In this document: one piece after another, positions 51,422 through 59,534 of the stretch
Layout of the letters: every line of letters starts with the position of its first letter
Position numbering within the stretch: position 1 is the stretch's first letter
DNA from: Rathayibacter sp. VKM Ac-2760
GTDB lineage: Bacteria > Actinomycetota > Actinomycetes > Actinomycetales > Microbacteriaceae
NCBI RefSeq assembly: GCF_009834185.1
Contig: NZ_CP047174.1
Coordinates: 124,001 to 188,000, forward strand
Direction: 5' to 3'
Length of the DNA: 64,000 nucleotides
Notes under the pieces: model-generated
Told to the model about the DNA's origin: nothing
The model's input: only the letters and a program-made list of their open reading frames with translations
Database searches by the model: none
Program-made: the position numbers and the translations under genes

Positions 51422-53020
51422 TTAGCTCCCGTTCTCGTTGCTGCCGGTGGCCTCTTCCGTGCCGGCCTTCACGGCCTGCGCGGCCTGTTTGGCGCCCTCC
51501 GCGGCCTTCGTCGCGACCGCGATCCCGGCGCCGATCGGACCGGCGGCCGCCGTCGCGCCTCCCGCTGCTGCCCCGGCGCCCGCGCCACTGGACGCTGCTC
51601 CGGCACCCGCACTCGCCCCACCGGTCGCGGCTCCGCCGCCCGAGGCCGCTGCCGAACCGGACGGATCGGCGCCCGGCGTCGAGGACGCCGGGGACCCAGG
51701 AGAGTTGCTGCTGCCGGTCGGCCCATCGGTCGACGAGCTGCCGCCTCCACGGCCGTTGTTCCCGCCTCCGCCGTTGTTGCTGGCGCGGATCGCACCCGTC
51801 GCGACGTCGCCCGCGGCCGAGACGGCCGCGGCGCCGAGAAGAAGGCCCGCCGCTCCTCCTCCGCCGACTGAAGAGACGGCCGGGACGAGGAAGCGCATGA
51901 GAGCGGGCAGGGCCACGAGGGCGATGAGCATCAGAGCGAGGCCGGTCATGATCTGGAAGAGCCCGGTGCCGTCCGACTTGAACAGGTCGGTGCCGGTCAT
52001 GCGGAAGGCGATCGCGTAAATGATCGCCGCGGCGGGCTTGTAGAGGATGAACGCGATGATCCAGGCCAGAGCCTTCTTGAACCACTGCCGACCGATCTCG
52101 GTGTTTGTGAAGGACGCGGCGATCGGGAAGATGCCGGCGAGGACGACGAGCATCGCGCCGCGGAACACCATCAGAGCGATCTGCACGTAGGTCATCAGCA
52201 CGGCGAGGAAGCCGAGGAGGAAGAGGCCGATCAGGCCGATGGGCTGGGTGAGGGTCAGGCCGATCATCGCGGAGACGTTCGTGCCGAAGCAGTTGCTCTC
52301 GCCGTTGGTGATCTCGCAGTTGGTGGAGTTGTTGAGGATCCAGATCGAGAAGGCGTCGCCCGCCTGTGTGGCGAGGCGAATCACGACGAGTCCCGCTCCG
52401 GCGACGGCGATCAGTGTCAGGACGGAGCCCATCAGCTCCCTCAACGGGGTCGCGCGCTGCGTCCACGCCATCCGGCCCGCGGCCACGAGGACGGAGAGGA
52501 CTGCGAGGCCGCCGGTGTACCACTCGAGCTGGCCCTGTACCCAGCCGACGACCGAGGAGGACTCGTTCAGGTGCAGCGCCAGGGGCAGGAACCCGGTCAC
52601 GAGCGCGGAGGCGGAGGAGAGCAGCAGGACGGCGAAGACGATGACGCCGATGCGGCCGACGTGCGCTTCACCGTCGCCGTGCCGGCGTCGAGAGGCCATC
52701 ATGACTCCGGCGAAGATCAGGGACATGATCGCGATGCCCGCGGACACCCACGTCACGTAGCCGAGGATCGTCTCGAACGCTTCCGGGACCGGAGGGGTGC
52801 CGCCGCCGTTCACTCCGCCGCCACGGTCAACGACTGTCACCGGGGAGGGGACGTTGACCCACAGGGTGCCGAGGGAGGCGATGGCCTTGCCGTAGCCCTC
52901 GAAGATGTTGTTGACGAACTGCTGCAGCGCGTCGTTCGTCGCCTGGGAGACGACGACGCCGGCCTGGCAGCCGAAGTCGAAGATGCCGCACGGCTCGTCG
53001 GAAGGCGGGGTCACGGTCAC
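51422..53020 (-). CDS. TrbL/VirB6-like polytopic conjugation protein
   Basis: A 532-residue membrane protein with about seven hydrophobic segments between residues 85 and 370. These include VTWVSAGIAIMSLIFAGVMM and MVFRGAMLVVLAGIFPIAAS. A long Gly/Ser/Ala-rich tail follows (GGGGNNGRGGGSSSTDGP). This is the usual layout of TrbL/VirB6 inner-membrane channel proteins in actinobacteria. The N-terminus has a Cys-containing segment (DEPCGIFDFGCQAG). GTG 53020 overlaps the upstream gene by GTGA. Confidence 0.85.
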   Translation of the reverse strand: MTVTPPSDEPCGIFDFGCQAGVVVSQATNDALQQFVNNIFEGYGKAIASLGTLWVNVPSPVTVVDRGGGVNGGGTPPVPEAFETILGYVTWVSAGIAIMSLIFAGVMMASRRRHGDGEAHVGRIGVIVFAVLLLSSASALVTGFLPLALHLNESSSVVGWVQGQLEWYTGGLAVLSVLVAAGRMAWTQRATPLRELMGSVLTLIAVAGAGLVVIRLATQAGDAFSIWILNNSTNCEITNGESNCFGTNVSAMIGLTLTQPIGLIGLFLLGFLAVLMTYVQIALMVFRGAMLVVLAGIFPIAASFTNTEIGRQWFKKALAWIIAFILYKPAAAIIYAIAFRMTGTDLFKSDGTGLFQIMTGLALMLIALVALPALMRFLVPAVSSVGGGGAAGLLLGAAAVSAAGDVATGAIRASNNGGGGNNGRGGGSSSTDGPTGSSNSPGSPASSTPGADPSGSAAASGGGAATGGASAGAGAASSGAGAGAAAGGATAAAGPIGAGIAVATKAAEGAKQAAQAVKAGTEEATGSNENGS

Positions 53021-53748
53021 TGGACACCGGCCCAGCTGATGTAGCCGCCGAGACTCTGCAGGGCAACTGGTCGGTAGGAGGGCTTACCGTCGTCAGTGAG
53101 GACGACTTTCCAGTCACCGTCGCTCCACTGGAGCTCCTGCGCGCCGCTGGACAGCGTCCCGTTGTTCAGGGTGAAGGCCGTGTCGATCGTCGCCCGGTCG
53201 CCCGTGTAGGACAGCACCTTGAAGCCGGCGATCTGTGCGCTGACACCGTTGTTCGAGCTGCCATACGTCGTCGCCAGCGCGGCGTCCCGGCCAGGGCCGG
53301 GAACGACAAGCTGCTCAAGGACGGGCGTGCTGAGGCTCGCGTTTGTCCCCATCGCCCACAGGTTCGCGGTGGCGAACAGGGCGCCTTCGACAGTGTGGGC
53401 GTAGCAGCTGCGCACTCCGTCGTCCCCGACGACGCCGGGGCCGACATCCGAGCGCTCCGGGGCGGCCATCGTCCCGACGATCGTCCACTCCGTTTCGGGC
53501 GCCGCCGAAAGCGTGCCGGACTCGTCGTCTCCGGCGAGTCCACAGGCGCTCGCTTCCTCTGCATCCGAGGTCGCAGTCGCTGCCGCTACCGGAGTCGACG
53601 GCGTGGCGGAGGGAGTGGTGCCCCCTCCGCCACGGCCCAAGGAAGTGACGGCAACGAGGATCCCCGCGAGGACCAGGACCACCACGAGAACAGCTCCGAA
53701 GATGAAGCCCTTAAGGGTGAATGGATTACGAGGTTCCGCGTTGCTCAT
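53017..53748 (-). CDS. Single-pass membrane conjugation protein
   Basis: A 243-residue protein with a short cytoplasmic N-terminus, one membrane helix (FIFGAVLVVVLVLAGILVAV), a Ser/Thr/Pro linker and an extracytoplasmic domain that ends WKVVLTDDGKPSYRPVALQS. The fold is reminiscent of the NTF2-like VirB8/TcpC-type domain, but I cannot confirm this by eye. ATG 53748 has AAAGGGAAT upstream. A longer frame reaching back to 54183 only overlaps the previous gene. It overlaps the TrbL-like gene. Probable VirB8-like scaffold (inference). Confidence 0.75.
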   Translation of the reverse strand: MSNAEPRNPFTLKGFIFGAVLVVVLVLAGILVAVTSLGRGGGGTTPSATPSTPVAAATATSDAEEASACGLAGDDESGTLSAAPETEWTIVGTMAAPERSDVGPGVVGDDGVRSCYAHTVEGALFATANLWAMGTNASLSTPVLEQLVVPGPGRDAALATTYGSSNNGVSAQIAGFKVLSYTGDRATIDTAFTLNNGTLSSGAQELQWSDGDWKVVLTDDGKPSYRPVALQSLGGYISWAGVQ

Positions 53749-53798
53749 CGGATTCCCTTTCGTCGGTGGAGCAGTGTCCGTTGGCTTGGCGACGGACG

Positions 53799-54107
53799 CT
53801 AGGTGCCCATCAGGAAGCCGACGACCGTGAAGGCGGCGGAGATGATGATCACGCCGATGAGCAGGCGGCCGAGCCAGCCGCCGATCTCTCCGCCTTCGCC
53901 GCGGCGGGCGGAGACGGTCATAGTGACGCCGAGGATGATCAGGCCGACGACGGCGACGCCGAGGCCGACCCATTTGGCCCAGCCCATGACCGTGGTGAAG
54001 GCCTCGAACCCGGGGGGCATGCCGCCGGGACCCGGATCCGGCACGACCGCGCCGAGCGCGCCCGCGGTGGTGAGGATGTCGGTCGTAGCTGCGAGCAGTG
54101 CAGACAT
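53799..54107 (-). CDS. Small two-helix membrane protein, VirB2/TrbC-like
   Basis: A 102-residue protein with two membrane helices (AKWVGLGVAVVGLIILGVTM and LLIGVIIISAAFTVVGFLMG), joined by a short basic loop (SARRGEGGEIGGWLGR) and preceded by a Gly/Pro-rich segment. This size and layout fits VirB2/TrbC-type pilin or channel proteins. There is no obvious cleavable signal peptide. GGAG lies six bases upstream of ATG 54107. Confidence 0.65.
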   Translation of the reverse strand: MSALLAATTDILTTAGALGAVVPDPGPGGMPPGFEAFTTVMGWAKWVGLGVAVVGLIILGVTMTVSARRGEGGEIGGWLGRLLIGVIIISAAFTVVGFLMGT

Positions 54108-54179
54108 GGTGTGCTCCGTTTTCTGTGTTGGGTGGTGCGGGGTGATCGGCGACGCGGGTGCGACGTCGAAAGAGTCCGG

Positions 54180-55352
54180 TCATCCGGTGATGAGGGGGCC
54201 GTCGGCGTAAGCGACGTCGAAGTGCAGGTGGTTCGGGGTGTCACCGAACTGGGTGATGTGCTGATACGTGGTCGAGCGGCACTGGATCTGGCCCGCGCGG
54301 GAGCCCTGGGGCACCTGCGGGTCCAGGACCGTCAGCAGTTGCAGGGCGTTCGCGTCGCAGCCGGTGGTGGCCGTGCCATCGAAGGAGAAGAAGTCGACCG
54401 CGTTCCCGCCACCGTTCATCCAGTGAGAAGAGCCGGTGCCGGCGCCCAAGAGGGAGCCGGTGCACTGTCGGTTGAGGTCGGAGACGCCGACCTTCCCGAA
54501 CGTGTTCAGCGCGATCGTGATGATCTGCAGGATCCGCACGTCGATGCCGCAGTTCTCCTTGGCGGTCCCGGCGGCCATATCGCGGATCTGCTGCGCGTAC
54601 CTGTCCTCGAGCAGGCGCAGTCGGCCCTCCTCCATCGCCGTCACTAGTGCGGCTGCGAGGGCCTGCGCGTCACCGGACACGGCGACGCATCCACCGAAGG
54701 GCGCAGGAGTCGCGGGTGCGGTGCCGGTCGGCGTCGCCGGGATGCTGACCGGGGCGGTCGTCGCCGTAGGCGCGGTCGTGCTGCTGCCGAGGCCGTTGAG
54801 GTAGGTCATGATCGCCACGGCGTCGCCGCGGTACTTCGTGTAGTGGTTCGGGTCGGCGTTGCGCTGGACCTTGTTGATCGCGATGGAGGGTTCCATCGCC
54901 TGCCAGCCCTCGACGGCCAGGAGGCGGTCGTAGAAGAAGCCCGCTGAGGTCGTCGGGTCCATGCGCTGCTCGACGGTGCCCCAGCTCGACTGCTGCTGGA
55001 ACAGGCCGATCGAGTCAGCGACCGACCCGTCAGGGTTGATCGCCCCGTCCCCGTAGCCGATGTTCACCAGCGAGGACTCCCCGATCGCCGTCTGCACGCC
55101 CAGCGTCTGCCCGTCCGCGCCGAGCCCCTTCGCCGCTCCCGCGTTAACGATCAGTGCCGCATTCACGAGCTGGTCGTGCCCGTAGGCCCCAACCTTCGCG
55201 TCCGCAGGGATAGCGGACACGTTGACCGGTCCCCCGCCCGGCAGGCATGCCGCGGCAGCGGAACCGCCGAAGAACAGCACCCACAACAGCATCGCGACCG
55301 CCACGACGGGCACCATGACCGCCGCCAGCACCCCCAGTCCCCCCTTCTCCAC
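54180..55352 (-). CDS. Muramidase-like cell-wall protein of the conjugation system
   Basis: A 390-residue protein with an N-terminal membrane helix (VLAAVMVPVVAVAMLLWVLF) and an external transglycosylase-like domain. The likely catalytic Glu is in QTAIGESSLVNIGYGDGAIN, followed by DSIGLFQQQSSWGTVEQRMD, a pattern shared with actinobacterial lytic proteins of conjugative elements. After a Thr/Pro linker comes a second domain (NTFGKVGVSDLNRQCTG; GGNAVDFFSFDGT) with HLHFDVAY at the end, resembling a degenerate peptidase-like module. GTG 55352 directly follows the lipoprotein stop. It would open peptidoglycan for the channel. Confidence 0.82.
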   Translation of the reverse strand: MEKGGLGVLAAVMVPVVAVAMLLWVLFFGGSAAAACLPGGGPVNVSAIPADAKVGAYGHDQLVNAALIVNAGAAKGLGADGQTLGVQTAIGESSLVNIGYGDGAINPDGSVADSIGLFQQQSSWGTVEQRMDPTTSAGFFYDRLLAVEGWQAMEPSIAINKVQRNADPNHYTKYRGDAVAIMTYLNGLGSSTTAPTATTAPVSIPATPTGTAPATPAPFGGCVAVSGDAQALAAALVTAMEEGRLRLLEDRYAQQIRDMAAGTAKENCGIDVRILQIITIALNTFGKVGVSDLNRQCTGSLLGAGTGSSHWMNGGGNAVDFFSFDGTATTGCDANALQLLTVLDPQVPQGSRAGQIQCRSTTYQHITQFGDTPNHLHFDVAYADGPLITG

Positions 55353-55356
55353 TCGG

Positions 55357-55890
55357 CTACTCCAAGGCCAGAGGGGTGATCTGCTCCACGGCCCAGGGAG
55401 TGCTCTCCGTGGTGCGGTGGACGTACACGGAGTACTCCCCCGCGTCGGTGGGGACGAGGACACGCATCGTGAACGCGCCGTCACCGTCGCGGACGGTCGC
55501 AGCGCCCGTGAGGCTCGTGCAGGGCACGTTTGCCGGGTCGACCGTCCGGTAGGCCACTGCTGCCCGTTGGCTCAAGAACGGGTAGAGCTCGCTGATCCAG
55601 GTGTCGTAACCGAGTGTTGGACGGCAGAACGCCACCACCGCTTCCGTCGCGATCGCGACGGTTCTGCTCACCGGAGAGGGCTCTGGGGACGGCTCCGCAT
55701 CGACCGGCTGTACGCCCTCGGGAGTCGGCGTCTGCGATGAGAGCTGGGTGCTGGGGGAAGGTGAGGCGGTCTTCGGGGACTCATTCTCATGAGACGCCTC
55801 ACTCGTCGAAGCCGACGAGCAGCCGCTCACGAGGAGGGAGGCGACGAGGGCGAGCAAGACGGTTGAGTACCGAGACGAAGAAGCGGGCAC
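55357..55890 (-). CDS. Lipoprotein, first gene of the conjugation operon
   Basis: A 177-residue lipoprotein. The signal peptide ends in SLLVSGC (Cys24), followed by a Ser/Thr/Pro-rich linker to about residue 75 and a small globular part (VVAFCRPTLGYDTWISELYP and TMRVLVPTDAGEYSVYVHRT). No family recognised. The GTG at 55890 lies exactly six bases after a TAGCTT -10, so the operon mRNA is probably leaderless. The -10 overlaps the palindrome at 55898-55917, so the whole conjugation operon should be under repressor control. Confidence 0.8.
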   Translation of the reverse strand: MPASSSRYSTVLLALVASLLVSGCSSASTSEASHENESPKTASPSPSTQLSSQTPTPEGVQPVDAEPSPEPSPVSRTVAIATEAVVAFCRPTLGYDTWISELYPFLSQRAAVAYRTVDPANVPCTSLTGAATVRDGDGAFTMRVLVPTDAGEYSVYVHRTTESTPWAVEQITPLALE

Positions 55891-55896
55891 ATGACA

Positions 55897-55917
55897 AAGC
55901 TACCGATTTAGGTAGCT
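55897..55917. promoter_or_regulatory. Operator and leaderless promoter of the conjugation operon
   Basis: A perfect palindrome AGCTACC-N6-GGTAGCT (55898-55917) overlaps a minus-strand -10, TAGCTT (55902 to 55897). The lipoprotein GTG begins six bases after the -10. A relative of this site (core TACC-N6-GGTA) is at 59320-59333. Confidence 0.7.
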
Positions 55918-55933
55918 ATTGCAACCCGGATCG

Positions 55934-55975
55934 GTTACCGAAATGGGCTTATATCATCTTTGGTACATTCCATGG
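55934..55975 (+). promoter_or_regulatory. Leaderless promoter of the XRE operon with degenerate operator
   Basis: The -10 TACATT (55964-55969) is followed by exactly six bases and the GTG of the XRE gene at 55976. Upstream, TTACCGAAATGGGC (55934-55947) is a weak version of the TACC-N6-GGTA operator. The TTTGGTACA context recurs at the 59.36 kb promoter. Confidence 0.6.
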
Positions 55976-56680
55976 GTGGCTAGACGACCGGCGCCGGGAC
56001 CGACGGACTTTTCGCGACGCGTGGTCCGCGCAGTCGAGACGCTCCGCGATCGTGCGCGGCTGACCAACACCGAACTCATCCGTGCTGCAGGCATCTCGGC
56101 GAACTACTTCTACATCCGTCTGCGCGGCGAAGCGCCGTTCACCACCAACGACATCGAGAAGCTCGCTGGAGCCTTCGGGGTTGAACCGTACGAAGTGCTG
56201 CAGCTCGCGTCTTCTCCGAACCCGGACGACGGTGGCGGAGAGCTCACTGCTGAGCGCATCGACGGCAGGGAGTTCGCTCGAAGACTCCGATTCCTCGCCG
56301 AAGGGCCGACGAGTGCGGATACTCAGACTTTCACCCTCGACACCCTCGTTCAGTCCATCCGCGGTCGTGACATCAGCTTCGAGCCGAAGGACTGGGATGA
56401 GCTGCTTGAGCTGCAGGGCTCCACGCGGCTCCCGGTCGATCTGCTCGTCGGCCTCAGCGAGTTCTTCGGCGTCAGCTACGAGTACCTGACCGCAAGGCGT
56501 GAAGACGAAGCCAGCGAGCTCATCGAAGCGGAGATCCGTTTCCACCGGGCGCTACTAGCTACCGGAGCCACCTCAATCAGTGCTCGAGCGCTGGGTGGCA
56601 TGAACGCGAAGCAGCTCGCCGCCGTGACCAAGGCGATTCTGTCGATCGAGCGAACTCCGAAGGAGGGCACAACCGAATGA
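55976..56680 (+). CDS. XRE-type (ImmR/cI-like) repressor of the element
   Basis: A 234-residue regulator. The HTH lies near residues 30-65 (TNTELIRAAGISANYFYIRL and TTNDIEKLAGAFGVEPYEVL). A longer, partly duplicated helical part follows (LDTLVQSIRGRDISFEPKDW; VDLLVGLSEFFGVSYEYLTA), which resembles a second HTH-like repeat, then a C-terminal helix region. GTG 55976 is chosen because it fits the leaderless promoter. The next gene overlaps by ATGA and encodes an ImmA-type protease. By analogy with ICEBs1 ImmR/ImmA, this protein should repress transfer genes until cleaved (inference). Confidence 0.85.
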   Translation: MARRPAPGPTDFSRRVVRAVETLRDRARLTNTELIRAAGISANYFYIRLRGEAPFTTNDIEKLAGAFGVEPYEVLQLASSPNPDDGGGELTAERIDGREFARRLRFLAEGPTSADTQTFTLDTLVQSIRGRDISFEPKDWDELLELQGSTRLPVDLLVGLSEFFGVSYEYLTARREDEASELIEAEIRFHRALLATGATSISARALGGMNAKQLAAVTKAILSIERTPKEGTTE

Positions 56681-57207
56681 GCACCACCCAGAGCAACGAA
56701 GCCCTGTGGTTCGAACACGCCGACGTCGCCGCACGCACGACGCAGACGTTCGAGGAGAACCGGTTCCAGGACGATCAGACCCTGGATGCCCTCCTCACGC
56801 ATGTCTCTGACCTGCACGGCAAACCGATCCACGTCGATGCCATCGACGACGATGACTGGCAGACGCTCACAGCTCTCTGGGTCGATTTTCCCGACGAGGC
56901 CCAGATTCTCTACCGCTCGACCGATACCCGGCTCTACCAGATGCACTGCATCCTGCACGAACTAGCTCATATCGCCCTCCGCCACCCCGGCTGCAACGTC
57001 CTAGGGGACGACTCTTCCGTCGCCTCTTATCGGGGGACGAACGGAGTCGTCCGCGGCCGACTGCTAGAAGCAGGCCGCTCGGAGGACCTCCAGAACGTTG
57101 ATGGGGACCGTCGCATCCTCGAAGGCGAAGCAGAGCACCTCGCCCATCTTCTTTCCCGCTCACTCCTGCGTCCTCGTTTCCGGGAGGACGAGGAGGTCTT
57201 CGGGTAG
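56677..57207 (+). CDS. ImmA/IrrE-family metallopeptidase
   Basis: A 176-residue zinc peptidase with HELAH at residues 94-98 and a downstream third-ligand candidate in EGEAEHLAHLL. The active site is intact, unlike the ScfR protein at 16443. ImmA proteins of ICEBs1 and phi105 cleave the repressor encoded next to them and so switch on excision or transfer. The ATGA overlap with the XRE gene matches that partnership. The next gene starts on the base after its stop. Confidence 0.88.
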   Translation: MSTTQSNEALWFEHADVAARTTQTFEENRFQDDQTLDALLTHVSDLHGKPIHVDAIDDDDWQTLTALWVDFPDEAQILYRSTDTRLYQMHCILHELAHIALRHPGCNVLGDDSSVASYRGTNGVVRGRLLEAGRSEDLQNVDGDRRILEGEAEHLAHLLSRSLLRPRFREDEEVFG

Positions 57208-58152
57208 ATGCAGGCTCTAGCCCTAATCGCTCTCGTGGTCCTCGCCGTCGTCTTCGTCGCCCGGATCCCCGCTGCTGTCTCCCAGCCCTCGAGCCGGTTG
57301 TCCTGGCTCGCGAGCGGAGTCGGCTCCCTCGCGCTCCTCACCCGAGTCCACCCCGGATTGGACCGGTTCCTCGGAGGCGAGAACTACATCAACCTCGCCC
57401 AGAACGTCCTGGCGACCACCGCGTTCTGGTTGGTCATGAGAGCGGCCCTCCTTCAGTCCCGCAGCACCCCGCAATTCTGGACGAGGAAGCTCATCCTCGC
57501 CGCCATGCTCATGTCCTTCGTCGTGCCGTTCCTGTTCATCACCGACAAGGAACCCACCTCGAAAACCTTCATCACCGAGCACATCTCCCAGACAGGTACC
57601 TGGCTTTACGCCAGCATCTACATGACGGCGATCCTCGCCATCTCGACGATGCTCCTGCTCGGTCTCCGTCGCAGAAAAGCGCGCTCCTACGGCTTCTTCG
57701 TCGCAGGCAGCAGCCTCGTCATCCTCGCCTGCATCGACGAGATCATCGTCCTGTCCCTCGACCACATCGAGGTCACCGATCTCGGTTTCCGCGTCCTCCT
57801 GCGGAACGCGTTCGACTTCCTGTTTTACTGCGGCGTGATCCTCATCGTCACCGGAATCGCCTCATTCACTCTGTCGAAGGCCATGCGTGAGGTACGACTC
57901 AGCCGGCATGCACGGAGACTTCGCCGCCTCGCCGGCAGACTCGCGGTGATCCCGGCTACCAACGGGGCAAGTAGCGCTCGAGACGAATCATCGATCGCGG
58001 TGGTGTACGACCTGGTAATCGCGCTCCGCGACTTCGAGAACGCTCACCGCGGCCGTCTGACGCCAGCCGACGCTCGTCACGTCGCAGCGGCGGAGGCCAT
58101 CGTGATGGAACAGCTCGCCTCTCCCGCGACCACAAGAGCTTGGACTCGATGA
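57208..58152 (+). CDS. Seven-helix-type membrane protein, MAB_1171c-like
   Basis: A 314-residue protein with about seven hydrophobic segments in the first 225 residues, including LALIALVVLAVVFVARIPAA and IYMTAILAISTMLLLGLRRR. A basic cytoplasmic tail of about 90 residues follows (LSRHARRLRRLAGRLAVIPA). The layout resembles the MAB_1171c putative-transporter family, which in actinobacteria is often encoded beside XRE and ImmA/IrrE genes. I assign this tentatively. It could be a sensor or exporter feeding the protease/repressor switch. The stop overlaps the next start by ATGA. Confidence 0.65.
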   Translation: MQALALIALVVLAVVFVARIPAAVSQPSSRLSWLASGVGSLALLTRVHPGLDRFLGGENYINLAQNVLATTAFWLVMRAALLQSRSTPQFWTRKLILAAMLMSFVVPFLFITDKEPTSKTFITEHISQTGTWLYASIYMTAILAISTMLLLGLRRRKARSYGFFVAGSSLVILACIDEIIVLSLDHIEVTDLGFRVLLRNAFDFLFYCGVILIVTGIASFTLSKAMREVRLSRHARRLRRLAGRLAVIPATNGASSARDESSIAVVYDLVIALRDFENAHRGRLTPADARHVAAAEAIVMEQLASPATTRAWTR

Positions 58153-59312
58153 GTGCCCCGCACGTCAGCGTGAGAGCTGTCTTAGGAGTAGCGGGAGCCG
58201 CTGTGACTGCCCTCTCCCTGCTGGCAGGCGTCGGTGTCGTCCTAGGGCGGCGGGTCGTGATGCCGGGGCGCAAGAGGACCGTGCAGGTCCTCTCGGCGAC
58301 CCCGGACAGCGTCACCCTCCCCGCCACGCCCGAAACCATTCACGACGGCGAGTACGGCTTCTGGTTCGACTCCGATCGGGGCCACGCGCTCATCGGCCGG
58401 ATCCTTCATCACGACACAATTGAGCGGACCGTTCGCCGCGAGGTTCTTCGAGTCACCGGCGGCGATCTCGCCGCCGCTGACGAAGGCCGATGGACCGGAC
58501 ACGTCTTCGCGCGTCCTGAGGACATCGACCCGCGCGTGCGCGAGATCCACGTCGACTCGCCAACAGGCCCATGTCCAGCGTGGCTCTTCCCGTCAACCGG
58601 CGGCGAGGGCGGAACAACCTGGGCGATCCACGTGCACGGCATCCGCACCACCCGCATCACCGCGCTGCGTTCAGTCCCGGCGGCACGCAAGCTCGGCTAC
58701 ACGTCGCTCGTTCCTTCGTTCCGAGGTGACGGAGATGGGCCATCAACGAAGAACGGGGTGTCGACTCTCGGCCAAACTGAATCGGATGACGTCGATGCTG
58801 CGATCAACTACGCCGTGGAGCACGGCGCGCACAGCATCGTTCTGTTCGGCTGGTCCCTCGGCGGCGGCATTGCTCTTCAGCTCTCTGAGCGGTCTCCACA
58901 CCGCCATCTCATCGCAGCCCTCGTTCTCATCGCACCCGCCACCGACTGGCGGCAGGTCATTCAGGCTGGAGCGCGCCGAGCTCATCTGCCATCGGTCGTG
59001 GGCGCGCTTGGGACGTTCGCGCTCTCCACTCGCTCTCTCAGCGCCCTCGTCGGACTTCCGAGACCCATCGACTTCGATGCCCTGGACTGGACCCGAGGAC
59101 CGAGACTCACCGTTCCGACCCTCCTCATCCACTCAGACGGAGATCGGGAGGTGCCTGCCTCGTTGTCACGGGCCTTCGTGAGCGTGAACGCTGAGCGGAG
59201 CGAGCTAGCCCTGCTCCCGCCGGCTGCGCATGCCTGGGAGTACAACGTCGCACCAGACGAGTTCGACGCCTCGATCTGCGAGTGGATCGGACGGCGGCGC
59301 GCGCTGAGCTGA
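58149..59312 (+). CDS. Membrane-anchored alpha/beta hydrolase of the XRE/ImmA operon
   Basis: A 387-residue hydrolase. An N-terminal hydrophobic anchor (VLGVAGAAVTALSLLAGVGV) precedes a roughly 100-residue region and the hydrolase fold. WAIHVHGIRTTRITALRS gives the oxyanion part, the nucleophile Ser is in LFGWSLGGGIALQ, the acid is in LLIHSDGDREVP and the His is in PPAAHAWEYN. All triad positions look intact. It is the last gene of a fully overlapping four-gene operon. A role in making or destroying a small signal sensed by the membrane protein is one possibility (inference). Confidence 0.82.
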   Translation: MSAPHVSVRAVLGVAGAAVTALSLLAGVGVVLGRRVVMPGRKRTVQVLSATPDSVTLPATPETIHDGEYGFWFDSDRGHALIGRILHHDTIERTVRREVLRVTGGDLAAADEGRWTGHVFARPEDIDPRVREIHVDSPTGPCPAWLFPSTGGEGGTTWAIHVHGIRTTRITALRSVPAARKLGYTSLVPSFRGDGDGPSTKNGVSTLGQTESDDVDAAINYAVEHGAHSIVLFGWSLGGGIALQLSERSPHRHLIAALVLIAPATDWRQVIQAGARRAHLPSVVGALGTFALSTRSLSALVGLPRPIDFDALDWTRGPRLTVPTLLIHSDGDREVPASLSRAFVSVNAERSELALLPPAAHAWEYNVAPDEFDASICEWIGRRRALS

Positions 59313-59319
59313 TAGCGTG

Positions 59320-59366
59320 TACCTAATTCGGTAACACTGCCGGACCGTATTTGGTACAGTTCCGGC
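59320..59366 (+). promoter_or_regulatory. Second TACC-N6-GGTA operator and promoter of the small-regulator/rep module
   Basis: TACC-TAATTC-GGTA (59320-59333) sits upstream of a -10, TACAGT (59355-59360), within the context TATTTGGTACAGTTCC that resembles the XRE promoter. The start point should be about 59367. The following 168 bases have non-coding codon use, so they are read as a leader of the gene at 59535. Confidence 0.6.
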
Positions 59367-59458
59367 ATGGCTGTTAGACGAAGACCGTACCGGCCGCGGG
59401 CTGGAGGCCTTCACGGCCTTCGTCGATCCGTCGCGACCGCGTCACTGCGGCGATCATG

Positions 59459-59518
59459 CTTAATCCCGGGATTGATCCCGCCAGCGCCCGGCGTGGCGCA
59501 CGCAATGCCGGGGTTAAG
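59459..59518 (+). promoter_or_regulatory. Inverted repeat in the leader of the first small regulator
   Basis: CTTAATCCCGG and CCGGGGTTAAG pair with one G-U wobble around a 38-base loop. The distal arm runs directly into AAGTCACCA (59516-59524), the same motif that precedes the next two genes. Confidence 0.5.
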
Positions 59519-59534
59519 TCACCACTCTGGACGC

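Noticed and set aside
59367..59534. N-terminal extension of small regulator A from a possible leaderless ATG
   Set aside because: Third codon positions drop to about 60 percent G/C, the translation is Arg/Pro-rich, and the shared AAGTCACCA leader motif lies inside it just before ATG 59535. Kept only as an alternative.
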